Positions 9,650 through 19,289 of a stretch of DNA of 50,134 nucleotides are shown piece by piece. How positions within the stretch are numbered: position 1 is the stretch's first letter; every line of letters begins with the position of its first letter. Made by a program: the position numbers and the translations under genes. The notes beneath the pieces were generated by a model that was not told where the DNA came from, made no database searches, and saw only the letters and a list, made by a program, of their open reading frames with translations. The DNA is taken from contig NZ_JMTB01000049.1 in assembly GCF_000734965.1 (NCBI RefSeq), positions 1-50,134 of the forward strand, written 5' to 3'. This DNA is from Trabulsiella guamensis ATCC 49490 (GTDB lineage: Bacteria; Pseudomonadota; Gammaproteobacteria; Enterobacterales; Enterobacteriaceae).

Positions 9650-10936
9650 TTAGGCGTTGTAGGCGTTTTCGCCATGGCTGTTGACATCCAGCCCTTCGCG
9701 CTCCTGTTCTTCCGGTACACGCAGACCAACGGTCAAATCCGCCAGCTTGTAGCCGATATAAGAGACGACACCGGACCAGATGATCGTCACCGCCACACTT
9801 TCAAGCTGCACCAGCACCTGATGCCCCATCGTGACGCCTTCTGCGTACCCGACACCACCGAGCGCGGTTGAAGCGAAGACGCCAGTCAGCAGACATCCGA
9901 TGATGCCGCAAACACCGTGGACGCCGAACACGTCGCAAGGGTCATCCACACGCAGCCAGCGTTTCAGCGCTGTAACCCCCCACAGCCCGGCAAGACCTGC
10001 CACGATGCCGAGGATCAGCGCACCACCGACACCGATGTAACCACAGGCCGGTGTGACAGCAACCAGACCGGCAATCGCGCCGGAACATGCACCCAGCAGT
10101 GATGGTTTACCACGCAGCGCCCATTCGCCAAAGACCCAGCCGAGGATCGCCGCAGCAGTCGCCACAACAGTGTTCACGAACGCCAGGGCGGAGATTTCAT
10201 TCGCTGAGCTTGCGGACCCCGCGTTGAAGCCGAACCAGCCGACATAGAGAATCGCCGTACCGGTAAACACCATCGGCAGGTTGTGCGGTTTAAACGCTTC
10301 TTTGCCAAAGCCCACGCGTTTGCCGATCAGGTATGCGCCTACCAGACCCGCAATGGCGGCGTTGATATGTACTACCGTACCACCAGCGAAATCCAGTGCT
10401 CCGTGGGAAGCCAGCAGACCGCCACCCCAGACCATATGGGCAATTGGCACATAAGAGAGCGTCAGCCACACCACCACAAAGATCAGCACCGCAGAGAAGC
10501 GGATACGTTCAGCCAGCGCACCAACAATCAGGCCGACAGTGATGCAGGCAAACGAGCCCTGGAACGCGACGTGAATATACTGATAAAACGTGCCCATCAA
10601 CGCGGTGAGCTGAATATTTTTCAGCATCACCCAGTCGAAGTTACCGAAGAAGCTGCCACCAGTACCGAACGCCAGCGTATAGCCGTAAACCACCCACAAA
10701 ATGCAGACCAGTGCGAAGGTAACCGCGACCTGCGTCAACATCGACAGCACGTTTTTGCCGCGAATCAGGCCGCCGTAAAACAGCGCAATGCCGGGAATCG
10801 TCATAAACAGCACCAGCGCGGTACAAATCATCATAAAGGCGTTGTCGGCTTTGTCTGCGACTGCCGGAGCGGCCATCGCCAGGCCCGGCATTAATGCCAG
10901 TGCCCCCAGGCCTGTTTTCATCGTAGCTATTTTCAT
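9650..10936 (-). CDS. amtB: ammonium channel AmtB
   Basis: Inner-membrane ammonia/ammonium conducting channel, 428 residues as in E. coli. A cleavable signal peptide (about residues 1-22, ending MAAPAVA) precedes eleven membrane helices. The twin pore histidines are in GGTVVHINAAIAGL and FGVHGVCG, and the external gate/ammonium-site segment HVAFQGSFA is intact. Its C-terminal tail (VPEEQEREGLDVNSHGENAYNA region) contacts GlnK. It lies 30 bp downstream of glnK in one operon driven by the sigma-54 promoter upstream of glnK; when nitrogen is plentiful, de-uridylylated GlnK plugs the trimeric channel. Confidence 0.98.
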   Translation of the reverse strand: MKIATMKTGLGALALMPGLAMAAPAVADKADNAFMMICTALVLFMTIPGIALFYGGLIRGKNVLSMLTQVAVTFALVCILWVVYGYTLAFGTGGSFFGNFDWVMLKNIQLTALMGTFYQYIHVAFQGSFACITVGLIVGALAERIRFSAVLIFVVVWLTLSYVPIAHMVWGGGLLASHGALDFAGGTVVHINAAIAGLVGAYLIGKRVGFGKEAFKPHNLPMVFTGTAILYVGWFGFNAGSASSANEISALAFVNTVVATAAAILGWVFGEWALRGKPSLLGACSGAIAGLVAVTPACGYIGVGGALILGIVAGLAGLWGVTALKRWLRVDDPCDVFGVHGVCGIIGCLLTGVFASTALGGVGYAEGVTMGHQVLVQLESVAVTIIWSGVVSYIGYKLADLTVGLRVPEEQEREGLDVNSHGENAYNA

Positions 10937-10966
10937 TTTTCGATCCCTATCGCTGTGTACCAGGAA

Positions 10967-11305
10967 TTAGAGCGCCGCTTCGTCGGCTTCGCCGGTACGA
11001 ATGCGAATCACACGTTGCAGTTCGGCGACGAAGATTTTGCCGTCGCCAATTTTTCCGGTGTAGGCCGCTTTGCTGACCACATCGATCACTTCATCAAGTT
11101 GATCGTCAGCAATCGCCACATCAATTTTTACTTTAGGCAGGAAATTGACGCTGTACTCTGCACCGCGATAAAGCTCAGCGTGACCTTTCTGGCGTCCGAA
11201 GCCTTTTACTTCTGTAACGGTCAGTCCCTGAATACCAATAGAAGACAGCGCTTCGCGAACGTCTTCGAGTTTGAATGGTTTGATTACCACGGTAACCAGC
11301 TTCAT
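10967..11305 (-). CDS. glnK: PII-type nitrogen regulatory protein GlnK
   Basis: A 112-residue PII signal protein. Tyr51 in the T-loop (YRGAEYSVNFLPK), the uridylylation site used by GlnD, is present, as is the C-terminal PII signature (TGKIGDGKIFV). It senses ATP/ADP and 2-oxoglutarate and regulates AmtB and the NtrB/NtrC system. The start is ATG 11305, where E. coli GlnK begins (MKLVTVVIKPFKLEDVREAL), with AGAGGA just upstream; the frame continues further upstream but through the promoter. First gene of glnK-amtB. Confidence 0.98.
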   Translation of the reverse strand: MKLVTVVIKPFKLEDVREALSSIGIQGLTVTEVKGFGRQKGHAELYRGAEYSVNFLPKVKIDVAIADDQLDEVIDVVSKAAYTGKIGDGKIFVAELQRVIRIRTGEADEAAL

Positions 11306-11345
11306 AGTTCCTCTCCAGTCAGAATTCGGTAATGGCGTGAAGAGT

Positions 11346-11364
11346 AAAGCAAGGGGCATGCCAG
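11346..11364 (-). promoter_or_regulatory. sigma-54 promoter of glnK-amtB
   Basis: The minus strand reads CTGGCATGCCCCTTGCTTT. The GG at -24 and GC at -12 are separated by ten bases, as the sigma-54 consensus TGGCAC-N5-TTGCW requires. It lies about 40 bp before the glnK start and explains nitrogen-limited expression. Confidence 0.9.
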
Positions 11365-11418
11365 AAATGAAATGGGCAGGAAAACGGGCGTCGCGCGTGA
11401 TAACCAGGCGGGAATGGT

Positions 11419-11452
11419 AAAGAAAACGCACCATGACAGTGCAGGTGCGTTT
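11419..11452 (-). terminator. intrinsic terminator of mdlB
   Basis: Arms AAACGCACC (11424-11432) and GGTGCGTTT (11444-11452) pair perfectly over 9 bp with an 11-base loop. On the minus strand the stem is followed by TTTTCTTT. It follows the mdlB stop by about 30 bp and contains the NtrC site in its stem and loop. Confidence 0.75.
11427..11443. promoter_or_regulatory. NtrC binding site upstream of glnK
   Basis: Minus-strand TGCACTGTCATGGTGCG closely matches the NtrC consensus TGCACY-N4-TGGTGCA and lies about 65-95 bp upstream of the -24/-12 element, a normal enhancer distance. It overlaps the hairpin of the mdlB terminator. Confidence 0.8.
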
Positions 11453-11483
11453 AATGTTTAAGAGATTGCCTGATACTGGTGCA

Positions 11484-13268
11484 TCAGGCGATAAGTGACT
11501 CGTCGTGAGCGCTGGCGGCCAGCTCTTCGCCCGCCAGTTGCAGTTGATACATCTGCCAGTAACGGCCTTTCGCTTCCAGAAGTTGCTGGTGCGTCCCCTG
11601 CTCTACCGCCTCACCACGATGCAACACCATGATGGTATCCGCATCGACAATCGTCGAGAGTCGGTGGGCGATGACCACCAGCGTGGTATGCTGGCGCACG
11701 GCGTGCAGTGCCTGCTGGATCGCCCGTTCGGTACCGGAATCAATGTTCGCTGTCGCTTCGTCGAGGATCAGCACCTGCGGGGTTTCCACCAGCACACGTG
11801 CCAACGCCAGCAGTTGCTTTTGCCCGACCGACAGCGTGTTTCCCTGCTCGCCGAGGCGCGTATAAATGCCTTCCGGCAGACTGCGCGCCAGCGGTGCCAG
11901 CTGGACCGTTTCCAGCGCCTTCCAGACACTCGCTTCGCTGATGTCACGCCCCAGGGTAACATTGGCAAAAAACGACTCGGCCATGACGACCGGATCCTGT
12001 TGCACCATCGCGACGCCCTGCCGCAGCGCGGAATGGCTCAGCGTAGAAAGCGGACGCCCGTCGAGGCGAATCTCTCCCTGAGTCAGCGGGTAATACCCCA
12101 TCAACAGGCTGGCCAGCGTGCTTTTACCGCTGCCGGTATGCCCCACCAGCGCCACAAAGCTGCGCGATGGAATGGTCAGATTGATATCCCGCAACACCAG
12201 ACGGTCATCGCGGTAGGCAAAAGAGACGTTATCAAATACCACAGCCCCGCTCTGCAATGGCGTGTTGTCGTTGCCGTAAGTCTGGCGCGGTCTGTCCATC
12301 ATCTCAAAAACACGTTCGCCCGCCACCACGGCCTGCTGCATGATGGATTGTTGTGTGGTGAGTTCAATCAGCGGCTCGTTCAGACGCCCGAGATAACTGA
12401 TGAACGCATACAGGACACCGACCTCGATCGTGCCAACCGACGTAAAGCCGAACAGCAGCAGCAAACCGCACAGCACCATAGCGGAAAACAGACTCAGTAG
12501 CGGACGCAGTAAAAAGCCATCGAGCCGCAACGTCTGCATCCGCGCGAGGTAGTGCGAGTGGCTCGCCTCGTTCATCCGCTCGCCAAAACGTGCCTGCTGA
12601 CGGAACTGCTGAATGACGCTCATACCGTTGATGACTTCATTAAAGCCATCGTTGATGTCCGCCAGATAAGCACGTACGCGGCGCACAATCGGCGTACTGT
12701 AGCGCTGATAAATGAGCATCACCACAATCACCGCCGGGAAGATGCCGATCGCCACCAGTGCCATGCGCCAGTCGAGGCTGAACATTGCGACCAGCATCGC
12801 GCCTATTAATGCGGCGCTACGCAGCACCGTCGCGACGACCATGACGTAGAGATCGCGGATCACTTCGGTGTCGTTGGTGACGCGGGAGATAATCTCGCCT
12901 ACCGGTTGAGTATCGAACGCGCTCAGCGGCTGGCGCAGCGCGGCATCCATCACATCAATACGCAATTGCTGAACAACGCCCACCGCTGCGCGGTTGAACA
13001 GCAGCGATTGCGCATAGTGAAGGCTGGCAGCCAGCAGTTGCAGCCCAACGTAGGCAGCCGCCAGACCAGTAATGATTCCTGGCGGCAGATAATCCTTCGC
13101 GACCATGTTGTCAATAAAATAGCTGATGAGCATCGGGCCGCTCACCTCTGCGGCAGCGGCGATCCACATCATCACCACGGCGATGGTCAGCGGTTTACGC
13201 CATGGCGAACCGTACGCCAGCAACCGTTTCAGCGTCGGCCAGAGCTGCGCCCGGTTACGATTCTTCAT
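11484..13268 (-). CDS. mdlB: ABC exporter half-transporter MdlB
   Basis: A 594-residue exporter-type ABC half-transporter: six membrane helices in about residues 1-310, then the ATPase domain. Walker A is GHTGSGKST, the signature is LSVGQ rather than LSGGQ, and Walker B is [11 protein letters not shown] with the catalytic glutamate. It presumably pairs with MdlA as a heterodimer; the substrate is not established (multidrug-like by name). The start at ATG 13268 lies inside the end of mdlA (14-bp overlap) with GGAGG six bases upstream; the longer frame from 13292 has no such site. Last gene of decR-mdlA-mdlB. Confidence 0.96.
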   Translation of the reverse strand: MKNRNRAQLWPTLKRLLAYGSPWRKPLTIAVVMMWIAAAAEVSGPMLISYFIDNMVAKDYLPPGIITGLAAAYVGLQLLAASLHYAQSLLFNRAAVGVVQQLRIDVMDAALRQPLSAFDTQPVGEIISRVTNDTEVIRDLYVMVVATVLRSAALIGAMLVAMFSLDWRMALVAIGIFPAVIVVMLIYQRYSTPIVRRVRAYLADINDGFNEVINGMSVIQQFRQQARFGERMNEASHSHYLARMQTLRLDGFLLRPLLSLFSAMVLCGLLLLFGFTSVGTIEVGVLYAFISYLGRLNEPLIELTTQQSIMQQAVVAGERVFEMMDRPRQTYGNDNTPLQSGAVVFDNVSFAYRDDRLVLRDINLTIPSRSFVALVGHTGSGKSTLASLLMGYYPLTQGEIRLDGRPLSTLSHSALRQGVAMVQQDPVVMAESFFANVTLGRDISEASVWKALETVQLAPLARSLPEGIYTRLGEQGNTLSVGQKQLLALARVLVETPQVLILDEATANIDSGTERAIQQALHAVRQHTTLVVIAHRLSTIVDADTIMVLHRGEAVEQGTHQQLLEAKGRYWQMYQLQLAGEELAASAHDESLIA

Positions 13269-15027
13269 GGGTCGCCTCCTCTGCCGTTGCATCGTTCAGC
13301 GCCGCTTCCAGTTGCTGATAACGATACATATCGCGATACCACCCCGACTGTGCCGCCAGCTGTTCATGCCTTCCGCGCTGGGCGATATGGCCATGCTGCA
13401 TGACGATGATTTCGCTGGCGTCGGTCAATGCCGACAGCCGGTGCGCGCTGATAATCACTGTTCGCCCTTCTCCCCACTGACGCAGATTACGCAGGATCTG
13501 GTGCTCCGTACGGCCATCCACCGCCGACAGCGCGTCGTCGAGGATCAGGATCTCCGCTTCCAGCAGCAGCGCGCGGGCAATCGCGATACGCTGCTTTTGC
13601 CCGCCGGAGAGCATCACGCCACGCTCGCCGACTTCGGTGTCATACCCCTGCGGCAAACGCAGGATGTCGTCATGGACGCTCGCCAGCCGCGCCGCGTGTT
13701 CAATCTCCTGTTGCGTCGCACCGGGTTTGCCGAGAGCGATATTGCTCGCCACGGTATCGGAAAACAGGAACGGAGTCTGACTCACCACCGCGAGACGACT
13801 GCGCCAGTCATCCAGCTTCAGACGTGGCAAAGGAACATCGTGATAGCGGATATCGCCCTGCTCAACGTCGAAATGGCGCTGGATCAGCGATAACACGGTC
13901 GATTTACCCGCGCCGGTCGGGCCGCAGATCCCGAGCATCTGCCCGGGTTGCAGCGTAAAGTTGATTTTCTCCAGCGTTGCGGCTTCGGTATGCGGGTAGT
14001 GAAACTCACGGATAGCCACCGCCAGCGCGCCACGCCCGGCAGGAATGGATTCTTCGCCATCGTTCACTACCGGCGCTTCCGCCAGCATCGCGCGAATGCG
14101 GCTGTAGGCGGCGCTGCCGCGTTCAACGATGTTAAACATCCATGCCAGCGCCAGCATCGGCCAAATCATCAGCCCGAGGTACATCATGAAGCTGGTGAGC
14201 TGACCGAGCGTTATCGTGCCCTGGGTGACCATCCAGCTCCCGCCGCCAATCGCCAGCAGGTTTGCCATTCCGATGGCGATATAAATCGTCGGATCAAAAC
14301 GGGCGTCGACGCGGGCCACGCGCATATTTTTTGCGCCGGTATCCGCGGCATCGGCAGCAAACAACGCCGACTGGCGATCCTCAAGCCCAAAGGCTTTGAT
14401 CATGCGAATGCTGGTCATGCTCTCCTGAGTGCGATCATTGAGCGTGGAGAACGCCGCCTGCGCCAGTTTGAAGCGTTCGTGCAGCATGTCGCCGTAACGC
14501 TTGATCACCAATGCCATGATCGGCATCGGCACCAGCGCCAGCAGCGTTAATTGCCAGCTGATTTGCGTCGACATTACGATCAATACCGCCAGGCCCGTGA
14601 CCATGGAATCCACCAGCGTCAGCACGCCTTCCCCGGCGGCGAACACTACGCGGTCAACGTCGTTGGTCGCACGGGCCATTAAGTCACCGGTACGATGACG
14701 GAGATAAAATTCCGGATGCTGACGGCTGAGCTGACGGTAAAAATCCTCCCGTAACTCCACAGCCAGTTGATACGAGGCACCGAACAACAGCACACGCCAG
14801 ACATAGCGCAACAGATAAACCACCACGGCGATCAGCAGCATCGTGCCGATCCACATCAACACGCGTTCGCTGGTGTAATGTTGTTCGGTGACGCCATCTA
14901 CAATAATTCCCACCACTTTCGGCGGGATGAGCTGTAAAAAGGCGATGATGATAAGCAGTGATACTGCGCCGAAGTAGCGTCGCCACTCCCGACGGAAATA
15001 CCAGCTTAATTGAGCAAATAAACGCAA
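13255..15027 (-). CDS. mdlA: ABC exporter half-transporter MdlA
   Basis: A 590-residue exporter-type ABC half-transporter, the same length as E. coli MdlA. The N-terminal half holds six membrane helices; the ATPase domain has Walker [10 protein letters not shown], signature LSGGQ and Walker [12 protein letters not shown]. Aspartate replaces the catalytic glutamate after Walker B, so this subunit contributes a degenerate ATP site while MdlB supplies the catalytic one, as in asymmetric heterodimeric exporters. Located 44 bp downstream of decR and overlapping mdlB, so the three form an operon. Confidence 0.97.
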   Translation of the reverse strand: MRLFAQLSWYFRREWRRYFGAVSLLIIIAFLQLIPPKVVGIIVDGVTEQHYTSERVLMWIGTMLLIAVVVYLLRYVWRVLLFGASYQLAVELREDFYRQLSRQHPEFYLRHRTGDLMARATNDVDRVVFAAGEGVLTLVDSMVTGLAVLIVMSTQISWQLTLLALVPMPIMALVIKRYGDMLHERFKLAQAAFSTLNDRTQESMTSIRMIKAFGLEDRQSALFAADAADTGAKNMRVARVDARFDPTIYIAIGMANLLAIGGGSWMVTQGTITLGQLTSFMMYLGLMIWPMLALAWMFNIVERGSAAYSRIRAMLAEAPVVNDGEESIPAGRGALAVAIREFHYPHTEAATLEKINFTLQPGQMLGICGPTGAGKSTVLSLIQRHFDVEQGDIRYHDVPLPRLKLDDWRSRLAVVSQTPFLFSDTVASNIALGKPGATQQEIEHAARLASVHDDILRLPQGYDTEVGERGVMLSGGQKQRIAIARALLLEAEILILDDALSAVDGRTEHQILRNLRQWGEGRTVIISAHRLSALTDASEIIVMQHGHIAQRGRHEQLAAQSGWYRDMYRYQQLEAALNDATAEEATHEES

Positions 15028-15071
15028 ACAGTTTGATCCTGAACGTGATTGTCCGGTTGAGGCCGGGAGAA

Positions 15072-15530
15072 TTATTCTATCGGTAACGCTGTGGTGAATT
15101 TTATCTGTTCCATGGCAAAACTGGATGTCACATCCGACAAGCCAGGCACATTGTTCACCAGTCGTTTATAAAAGTCGTCATAGCGCTTCATATCCGCGAC
15201 CTGTACGCGCATCAGGTAATCGTATTCACCTGCCATGCGCCAGAACCCCAGGACTTCCGGCATTTGCGAGACTTCAGTGACAAAACGGCAGTACCAGTCG
15301 CTGCTGTGATGCTGCGTTTTAATGAGCACAAAGGCGGTCAGACCCAGCCCCAGTTTTTCAGCATCCAGCAAAGCGACCCGTGCGAGCAAAATACCGTCGT
15401 CTTCGAGGCGTTTCAGTCGTTTCCAGCAGGGTGTGGTGGTCAGATTAACGGCATCGGCCAGTTCCTGCAAAGAGAGGGTGCAGTCAGCCTGCAGCAGGGA
15501 AAGCAGCTTACGGTCAATTTTATCTAACAC
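15072..15530 (-). CDS. decR: Lrp/AsnC-family regulator DecR (YbaO)
   Basis: A 152-residue Lrp-type regulator. Residues about 5-60 are the helix-turn-helix ([25 protein letters not shown] is the core, quoted in parts: [12 protein letters not shown] and [13 protein letters not shown]), followed by the ligand-binding RAM domain ([33 protein letters not shown]). The E. coli orthologue activates cysteine detoxification genes. The start is a GTG at 15530 preceded by GAGGT. A sigma-70 promoter is visible upstream. It heads the decR-mdlA-mdlB set, so it may also affect the transporters (inference). Confidence 0.95.
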   Translation of the reverse strand: MLDKIDRKLLSLLQADCTLSLQELADAVNLTTTPCWKRLKRLEDDGILLARVALLDAEKLGLGLTAFVLIKTQHHSSDWYCRFVTEVSQMPEVLGFWRMAGEYDYLMRVQVADMKRYDDFYKRLVNNVPGLSDVTSSFAMEQIKFTTALPIE

Positions 15531-15562
15531 GACCCACCTCAGGAGAATTTTTTTCTCCTTTC

Positions 15563-15591
15563 ATTCTATTTCAAAGGCTAAATAGCGACAA
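15563..15591 (-). promoter_or_regulatory. sigma-70 promoter of decR
   Basis: On the minus strand -35 TTGTCG (15586-15591) and -10 TAGAAT (15563-15568) are separated by exactly 17 bp, placing transcription start about 26 bp before the GTG start. Confidence 0.6.
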
Positions 15592-15648
15592 TGATTTCCC
15601 GGCATCGGGCACAAAATGATAAGTTCTCTGAACACCTGCTGGTGGCAT

Positions 15649-15680
15649 AAAAAAAGCCGGGTATCACAGGATATCCGGCT
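15649..15680 (-). terminator. intrinsic terminator of cof
   Basis: Minus-strand stem GCCGGATATC/GATACCCGGC (one mismatch, loop CTGT) followed by seven T. It follows the cof stop by about 20 bp. Confidence 0.8.
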
Positions 15681-15697
15681 CGCTGGAAGGGATCTCG

Positions 15698-16516
15698 TCA
15701 TTCGGGGGAATAAGGAAGATGTGGTGTGTCCAGCCAATGCGTCAAAAAGTGGGAAACCGCCTGATTCTGGCAGTGTCCGATAACCGTTAAATGGGGCAGT
15801 TCCGCTTTGAGTTGCGGCATGGCGTTACCCATGATGACGCCGCGACCGACCAGCCCCAGCATTTCTCTATCATTCATTGCATCGCCAAAGGCCATGCAAT
15901 CCTGCATCTCCACGCCGAGATGCCCGCTCAGCACCGAAAGCGCCGCGCCTTTGTTACAGCCCACAGGGAGCACTTCCAGGCAATCAACCGCGGAGAAGCA
16001 GAGGTTAGCGCGCTCGCCCAGCGCTTCGCTCAGTTGCATCTGCAAGCGGACCAGATCGTCATGATCGCCACAGAAACAGATCTTGGTGACATCACCGGCA
16101 GGCAGCGCTTTGAGATCGCAAATCTGGTAATGAAAACCGCTGTATACGTGCGCCTGAAGCAAGTCTGGGATGTCTCTGTCCGTCAGCCAGCCGCTGTCAT
16201 TAAAGGCGTGAATACTGGCTTTGGTATCCCAGACGGTATGCAGTACGCGATGGGCGACGTCAGGCTCCAGGTCGCTACGATGAAGGACGTCACCTTCGAG
16301 AGAATGGATGCGCGTGCCGTTGCCGGTTATCAGAAACGCGTCCAACGCAAAGTGCCCAATCAGATGACGCATTTCCAGTACATGTCGACCGGTGGCAAAC
16401 GCCAGCGTGATATCACGCTCACGCAGACGTTTCAGCGTTGACAGCGTCTCATCACCCAACAGGTGGTTCGGCATCAACAACGTACCGTCCATATCAAATG
16501 CAGCCAGTTTCGCCAT
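15698..16516 (-). CDS. cof: HMP-PP phosphatase Cof (HAD IIB family)
   Basis: A 272-residue haloacid dehalogenase-type phosphatase. The catalytic motif FDMDGTLL places nucleophile Asp8 and acid/base Asp10 at the N-terminus; motif II is FATGRH, and the C-terminal motif [11 protein letters not shown] supplies the magnesium ligands. The E. coli enzyme hydrolyses the thiamine intermediate HMP pyrophosphate and several sugar phosphates. Same length as E. coli Cof. Divergent from ybaE, with 125 bp between them. Confidence 0.96.
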   Translation of the reverse strand: MAKLAAFDMDGTLLMPNHLLGDETLSTLKRLRERDITLAFATGRHVLEMRHLIGHFALDAFLITGNGTRIHSLEGDVLHRSDLEPDVAHRVLHTVWDTKASIHAFNDSGWLTDRDIPDLLQAHVYSGFHYQICDLKALPAGDVTKICFCGDHDDLVRLQMQLSEALGERANLCFSAVDCLEVLPVGCNKGAALSVLSGHLGVEMQDCMAFGDAMNDREMLGLVGRGVIMGNAMPQLKAELPHLTVIGHCQNQAVSHFLTHWLDTPHLPYSPE

Positions 16517-16641
16517 GATCGTTTCCCGGAGTGAAAAATGAGCTATTGCGAGGTAGTATTATCCGGGATATACGGAAGTAATAGTGAATAGTTCATATTT
16601 ATTGTTCCGGGTTTGTGTTCCACCGGAGAGGCTGACACACG

Positions 16642-18357
16642 ATGAGAGTGCTAAACCGACTGAATCAGTTCCAGCGCCTGTGGCAACCCGGACAGGGGGC
16701 GCCGCAACAGGTGACGGTGGCGGAGCTCGCTGAACGCTGTTTTTGCAGTGAGCGTCACGTCCGGACGCTGCTGCGTCAGGCGCAGGACGCCGGCTGGCTG
16801 GAGTGGCAGGCGCAATCCGGGCGCGGTAAGCGCGGGACGCTACGTTTTTTGACAACGCCTGATACCCTGCGAAATCAGATGATGGAACAGGCGCTCCGCG
16901 AAGGACAACAGCATAACGCGCTGGAGCTGGCGCAACTGGCGCCGGTAGAGCTTCGAGCGCTGCTGCATCCATTTCTCGGCGGTCAGTGGCAGAATAATAC
17001 GCCGACGCTGCGTATCCCCTATTATCGCTCGCTCGATCCGTTGCATCCGGGTTTTCTGCCTGGCCGTGCGGAGCAACACCTGGTCGGGCAGATTTTTTCC
17101 GGTTTAACACGCTTCTCACTGGATTCAGCCCGGCCCGTTGGCGATCTGGCTCATCACTGGGAAGCCAGTGATGACGGGCTGCACTGGCACTTTTATATTC
17201 GCTCCACGCTGCACTGGCATAACGGCGATGCGGTTGAAACCGCGCAACTTCAGCAACGTCTGTTGATGCTGCTGACGCTGCCGCGAATGCGAGAACTGTT
17301 CGCCAGCGTCAAAGTGATTGAAATCACCCATGCGCAATGTCTGACCTTTACACTGCATCACCCCGATTACTGGTTACCGTGGCGGCTTGCCAGTTACTGC
17401 AGTCTGCTGGCGCACCCGGATAACCCGGAACTCGGCACCGGACCGTTTAAGCTGAAAATTTTTGAACCGGAACTGGTCAGGCTGGAGAGCCACGCCCGCT
17501 ATCATTTAAGCCACCCGCTGTTACAGGCGATCGAGTACTGGATCACCCCACAACTGTTCATCAAAGATATGGGGTCCAGTTGCCGTCATCCGATCGAAAT
17601 CGCTATTGGTAAACCCGAAGAGCAGGATCAACTGCGACTGGTCAGCAACAGCATCAGCCTCGGATTTTGCTATCTGGCGCTCCGCCAAAGCGAACGCCTC
17701 ACGCCAGCACAGGCACAGCGGGTTATTGCGCTGATCCACCGCACGACGCTTTTACAAACGCTGCCACTTGATGAAAACCTGATCACTCCCTGCGATGAAC
17801 TGCTGCCCGGGTGGCCGATCCCACAATGGGCAGAAGACGAACAGGTGGCGCTGCCAACATCGTTAACGCTGATTTACCATCTGCCGGTGGAGCTTCACAC
17901 GATGGCAGAACAACTCCGCCAGGCGCTGGCCGCAAGGGGTTGCCAGTTAACAGTAATTTTTCATGACGCCAAAACCTGGGATGGTTGCCCGGCGATGGCC
18001 TGTGCTGATCTGATGATGGGCGACAGGCTGATTGGCGAAACGCCGGAATATACCCTGGAGCAATGGATACGCTGCGATCCGCTGTGGCTGAATGTGCTGA
18101 CGCACCCGCAATACGCTCATTTGCAGGCCACACTGGATGCGGTCCAGCGTCAGCGCGATGACGCCTCCCGCGCCACGGCATTACTGGGCGTTGTCAGCAA
18201 TTTGATGGAAAGTGCGATATTAACGCCTCTGTTCAACTATCACTATCGGGTCAGCGCGCCGCCGGGGGTGAACGGTATTCGACTCACGCCGCGCGGCTGG
18301 TTTGATTTTACCGAAGCCTGGCTTCCGGCCTCTTCCGGTGAAGAAGCTGGTCGCTGA
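16642..18357 (+). CDS. ybaE: SgrR-family regulator/solute-binding protein YbaE
   Basis: A 571-residue cytoplasmic protein similar to E. coli YbaE (566) and SgrR. The N-terminal 95 residues form a winged helix (VTVAELAERCFCSERHVRTL); the rest is an ABC-type solute-binding-like domain of the SBP5 type (IPYYRSLDPLHPGFLPGRAE, WHFYIRSTLHWHNGD, TGPFKL, FNYHYRVSAPPGVNG). No signal peptide is present, so it is a cytoplasmic ligand-sensing regulator rather than a periplasmic binder. Target genes are unknown. It precedes queC by 52 bp on the same strand. Confidence 0.94.
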   Translation: MRVLNRLNQFQRLWQPGQGAPQQVTVAELAERCFCSERHVRTLLRQAQDAGWLEWQAQSGRGKRGTLRFLTTPDTLRNQMMEQALREGQQHNALELAQLAPVELRALLHPFLGGQWQNNTPTLRIPYYRSLDPLHPGFLPGRAEQHLVGQIFSGLTRFSLDSARPVGDLAHHWEASDDGLHWHFYIRSTLHWHNGDAVETAQLQQRLLMLLTLPRMRELFASVKVIEITHAQCLTFTLHHPDYWLPWRLASYCSLLAHPDNPELGTGPFKLKIFEPELVRLESHARYHLSHPLLQAIEYWITPQLFIKDMGSSCRHPIEIAIGKPEEQDQLRLVSNSISLGFCYLALRQSERLTPAQAQRVIALIHRTTLLQTLPLDENLITPCDELLPGWPIPQWAEDEQVALPTSLTLIYHLPVELHTMAEQLRQALAARGCQLTVIFHDAKTWDGCPAMACADLMMGDRLIGETPEYTLEQWIRCDPLWLNVLTHPQYAHLQATLDAVQRQRDDASRATALLGVVSNLMESAILTPLFNYHYRVSAPPGVNGIRLTPRGWFDFTEAWLPASSGEEAGR

Positions 18358-18409
18358 GACATTCTGGCGCTACCATAGCACCCTCATTTTTTGACTGTCA
18401 GGAATTGCT

Positions 18410-19105
18410 ATGAAACGCGCCGTTGTCGTCTTTAGCGGAGGACAAGATTCCACCACCTGCCTGGTGCAGGCTTTGCACCAGTATGATGAAGTTCATTGCG
18501 TCACGTTCGATTATGGCCAGCGTCATCGTGCCGAAATTGACGTTGCACGCGACTTAGCGCTGAAGCTTGGCGCAAGAGCGCATAAAGTGCTGGATACGAC
18601 GCTGCTTAATGAACTGGCCGTCAGCAGCCTGACTCGCGACAGTATTCCGGTACCGGATTACGAACCGGACGCCGACGGCATCCCCAATACCTTTGTGCCA
18701 GGCCGCAACATTCTGTTTCTCACGCTGGCGGCGATTTATGCTTATCAGGTCAAAGCCGAAGCAGTGATCACCGGCGTCTGTGAAACCGATTTTTCCGGCT
18801 ACCCGGACTGCCGCGACGAATTCGTCAAAGCGCTAAACCATGCGGTGAACCTGGGCATGGCGAAAGAGATCCGCTTCGAAACGCCATTAATGTGGATAGA
18901 CAAGGCTGAAACCTGGGCGCTGGCAGACTACTGGGGAAAACTGGATCTGGTGCGCAGCGAAACGCTCACCTGTTATAACGGCATTAAAGGCGACGGTTGC
19001 GGACACTGCGCGGCATGTAACCTGCGCGCCAACGGCCTGAACCATTATCTGAGCGATAAACCGGGCGTTATGGCGGCGATGAAAGCGAAGACCGGGCTGA
19101 AGTAA
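18410..19105 (+). CDS. queC: 7-cyano-7-deazaguanine (preQ0) synthase
   Basis: Converts 7-carboxy-7-deazaguanine to preQ0 with ammonia and ATP in queuosine biosynthesis. The PP-loop ATPase motif SGGQDSTT is at residues about 9-16, and the zinc-binding cysteines Cys188, Cys197, Cys200 and Cys203 (CGHCAACN) are present. Length 231 equals E. coli QueC. Cytoplasmic; downstream of ybaE and convergent with fadM. Confidence 0.97.
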   Translation: MKRAVVVFSGGQDSTTCLVQALHQYDEVHCVTFDYGQRHRAEIDVARDLALKLGARAHKVLDTTLLNELAVSSLTRDSIPVPDYEPDADGIPNTFVPGRNILFLTLAAIYAYQVKAEAVITGVCETDFSGYPDCRDEFVKALNHAVNLGMAKEIRFETPLMWIDKAETWALADYWGKLDLVRSETLTCYNGIKGDGCGHCAACNLRANGLNHYLSDKPGVMAAMKAKTGLK

Positions 19106-19136
19106 TTCATAACCCTGACAATAGGATTTGCCGGGG

Positions 19137-19289
19137 TTATGAAAATGGCTTTGTGATTCGTTCAAGTGCTGCCTGGGCAAGAAATCCGGAGCGACTCTTA
19201 AACTCAGGATGTCGTGCGATACAGCGATCAATGTCTTACTGTTCATCCATGATATCCTGGATTTTTTGAATAACTCCCAGCGGAGGGAT
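19137..19289 (-). pseudogene. remnant of a ribbon-helix-helix-type gene with in-frame stop
   Basis: Reading on past the fadM stop in the same frame gives IPPLGVIQKIQDIMDEQ, a TAA, then DIDRCIARHPEFKSRSGF followed by LAQAALERITKPFS and a stop. The pattern I-x-x-x-I-A-x-H-P-E-F-K-S-R-S-x-F-L-x-x-A-x-x-x-I is typical of RHH antitoxin or CopG/ParD-like domains (helix, turn with SRS, helix). The piece has no start codon of its own and an internal stop, so it looks like the decayed 3' part of a lost gene between queC and fadM. The family assignment rests on pattern only. Confidence 0.55.

Noticed and set aside
11505-12500. 331-residue plus-strand ORF
   Set aside because: Antisense to mdlB, whose ABC motifs are intact; no ribosome site and no recognisable fold.
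15541-15559. Hairpin AGGAGAA/TTCTCCT upstream of decR as an RNA switch hiding a ribosome site
   Set aside because: The best promoter places the transcript start inside the hairpin, so the full stem would not be in the RNA.
16559-17119. 186-residue minus-strand ORF over the cof-ybaE gap
   Set aside because: Mostly antisense to the ybaE winged-helix domain and biased to Ala, Arg and Pro; no family features.
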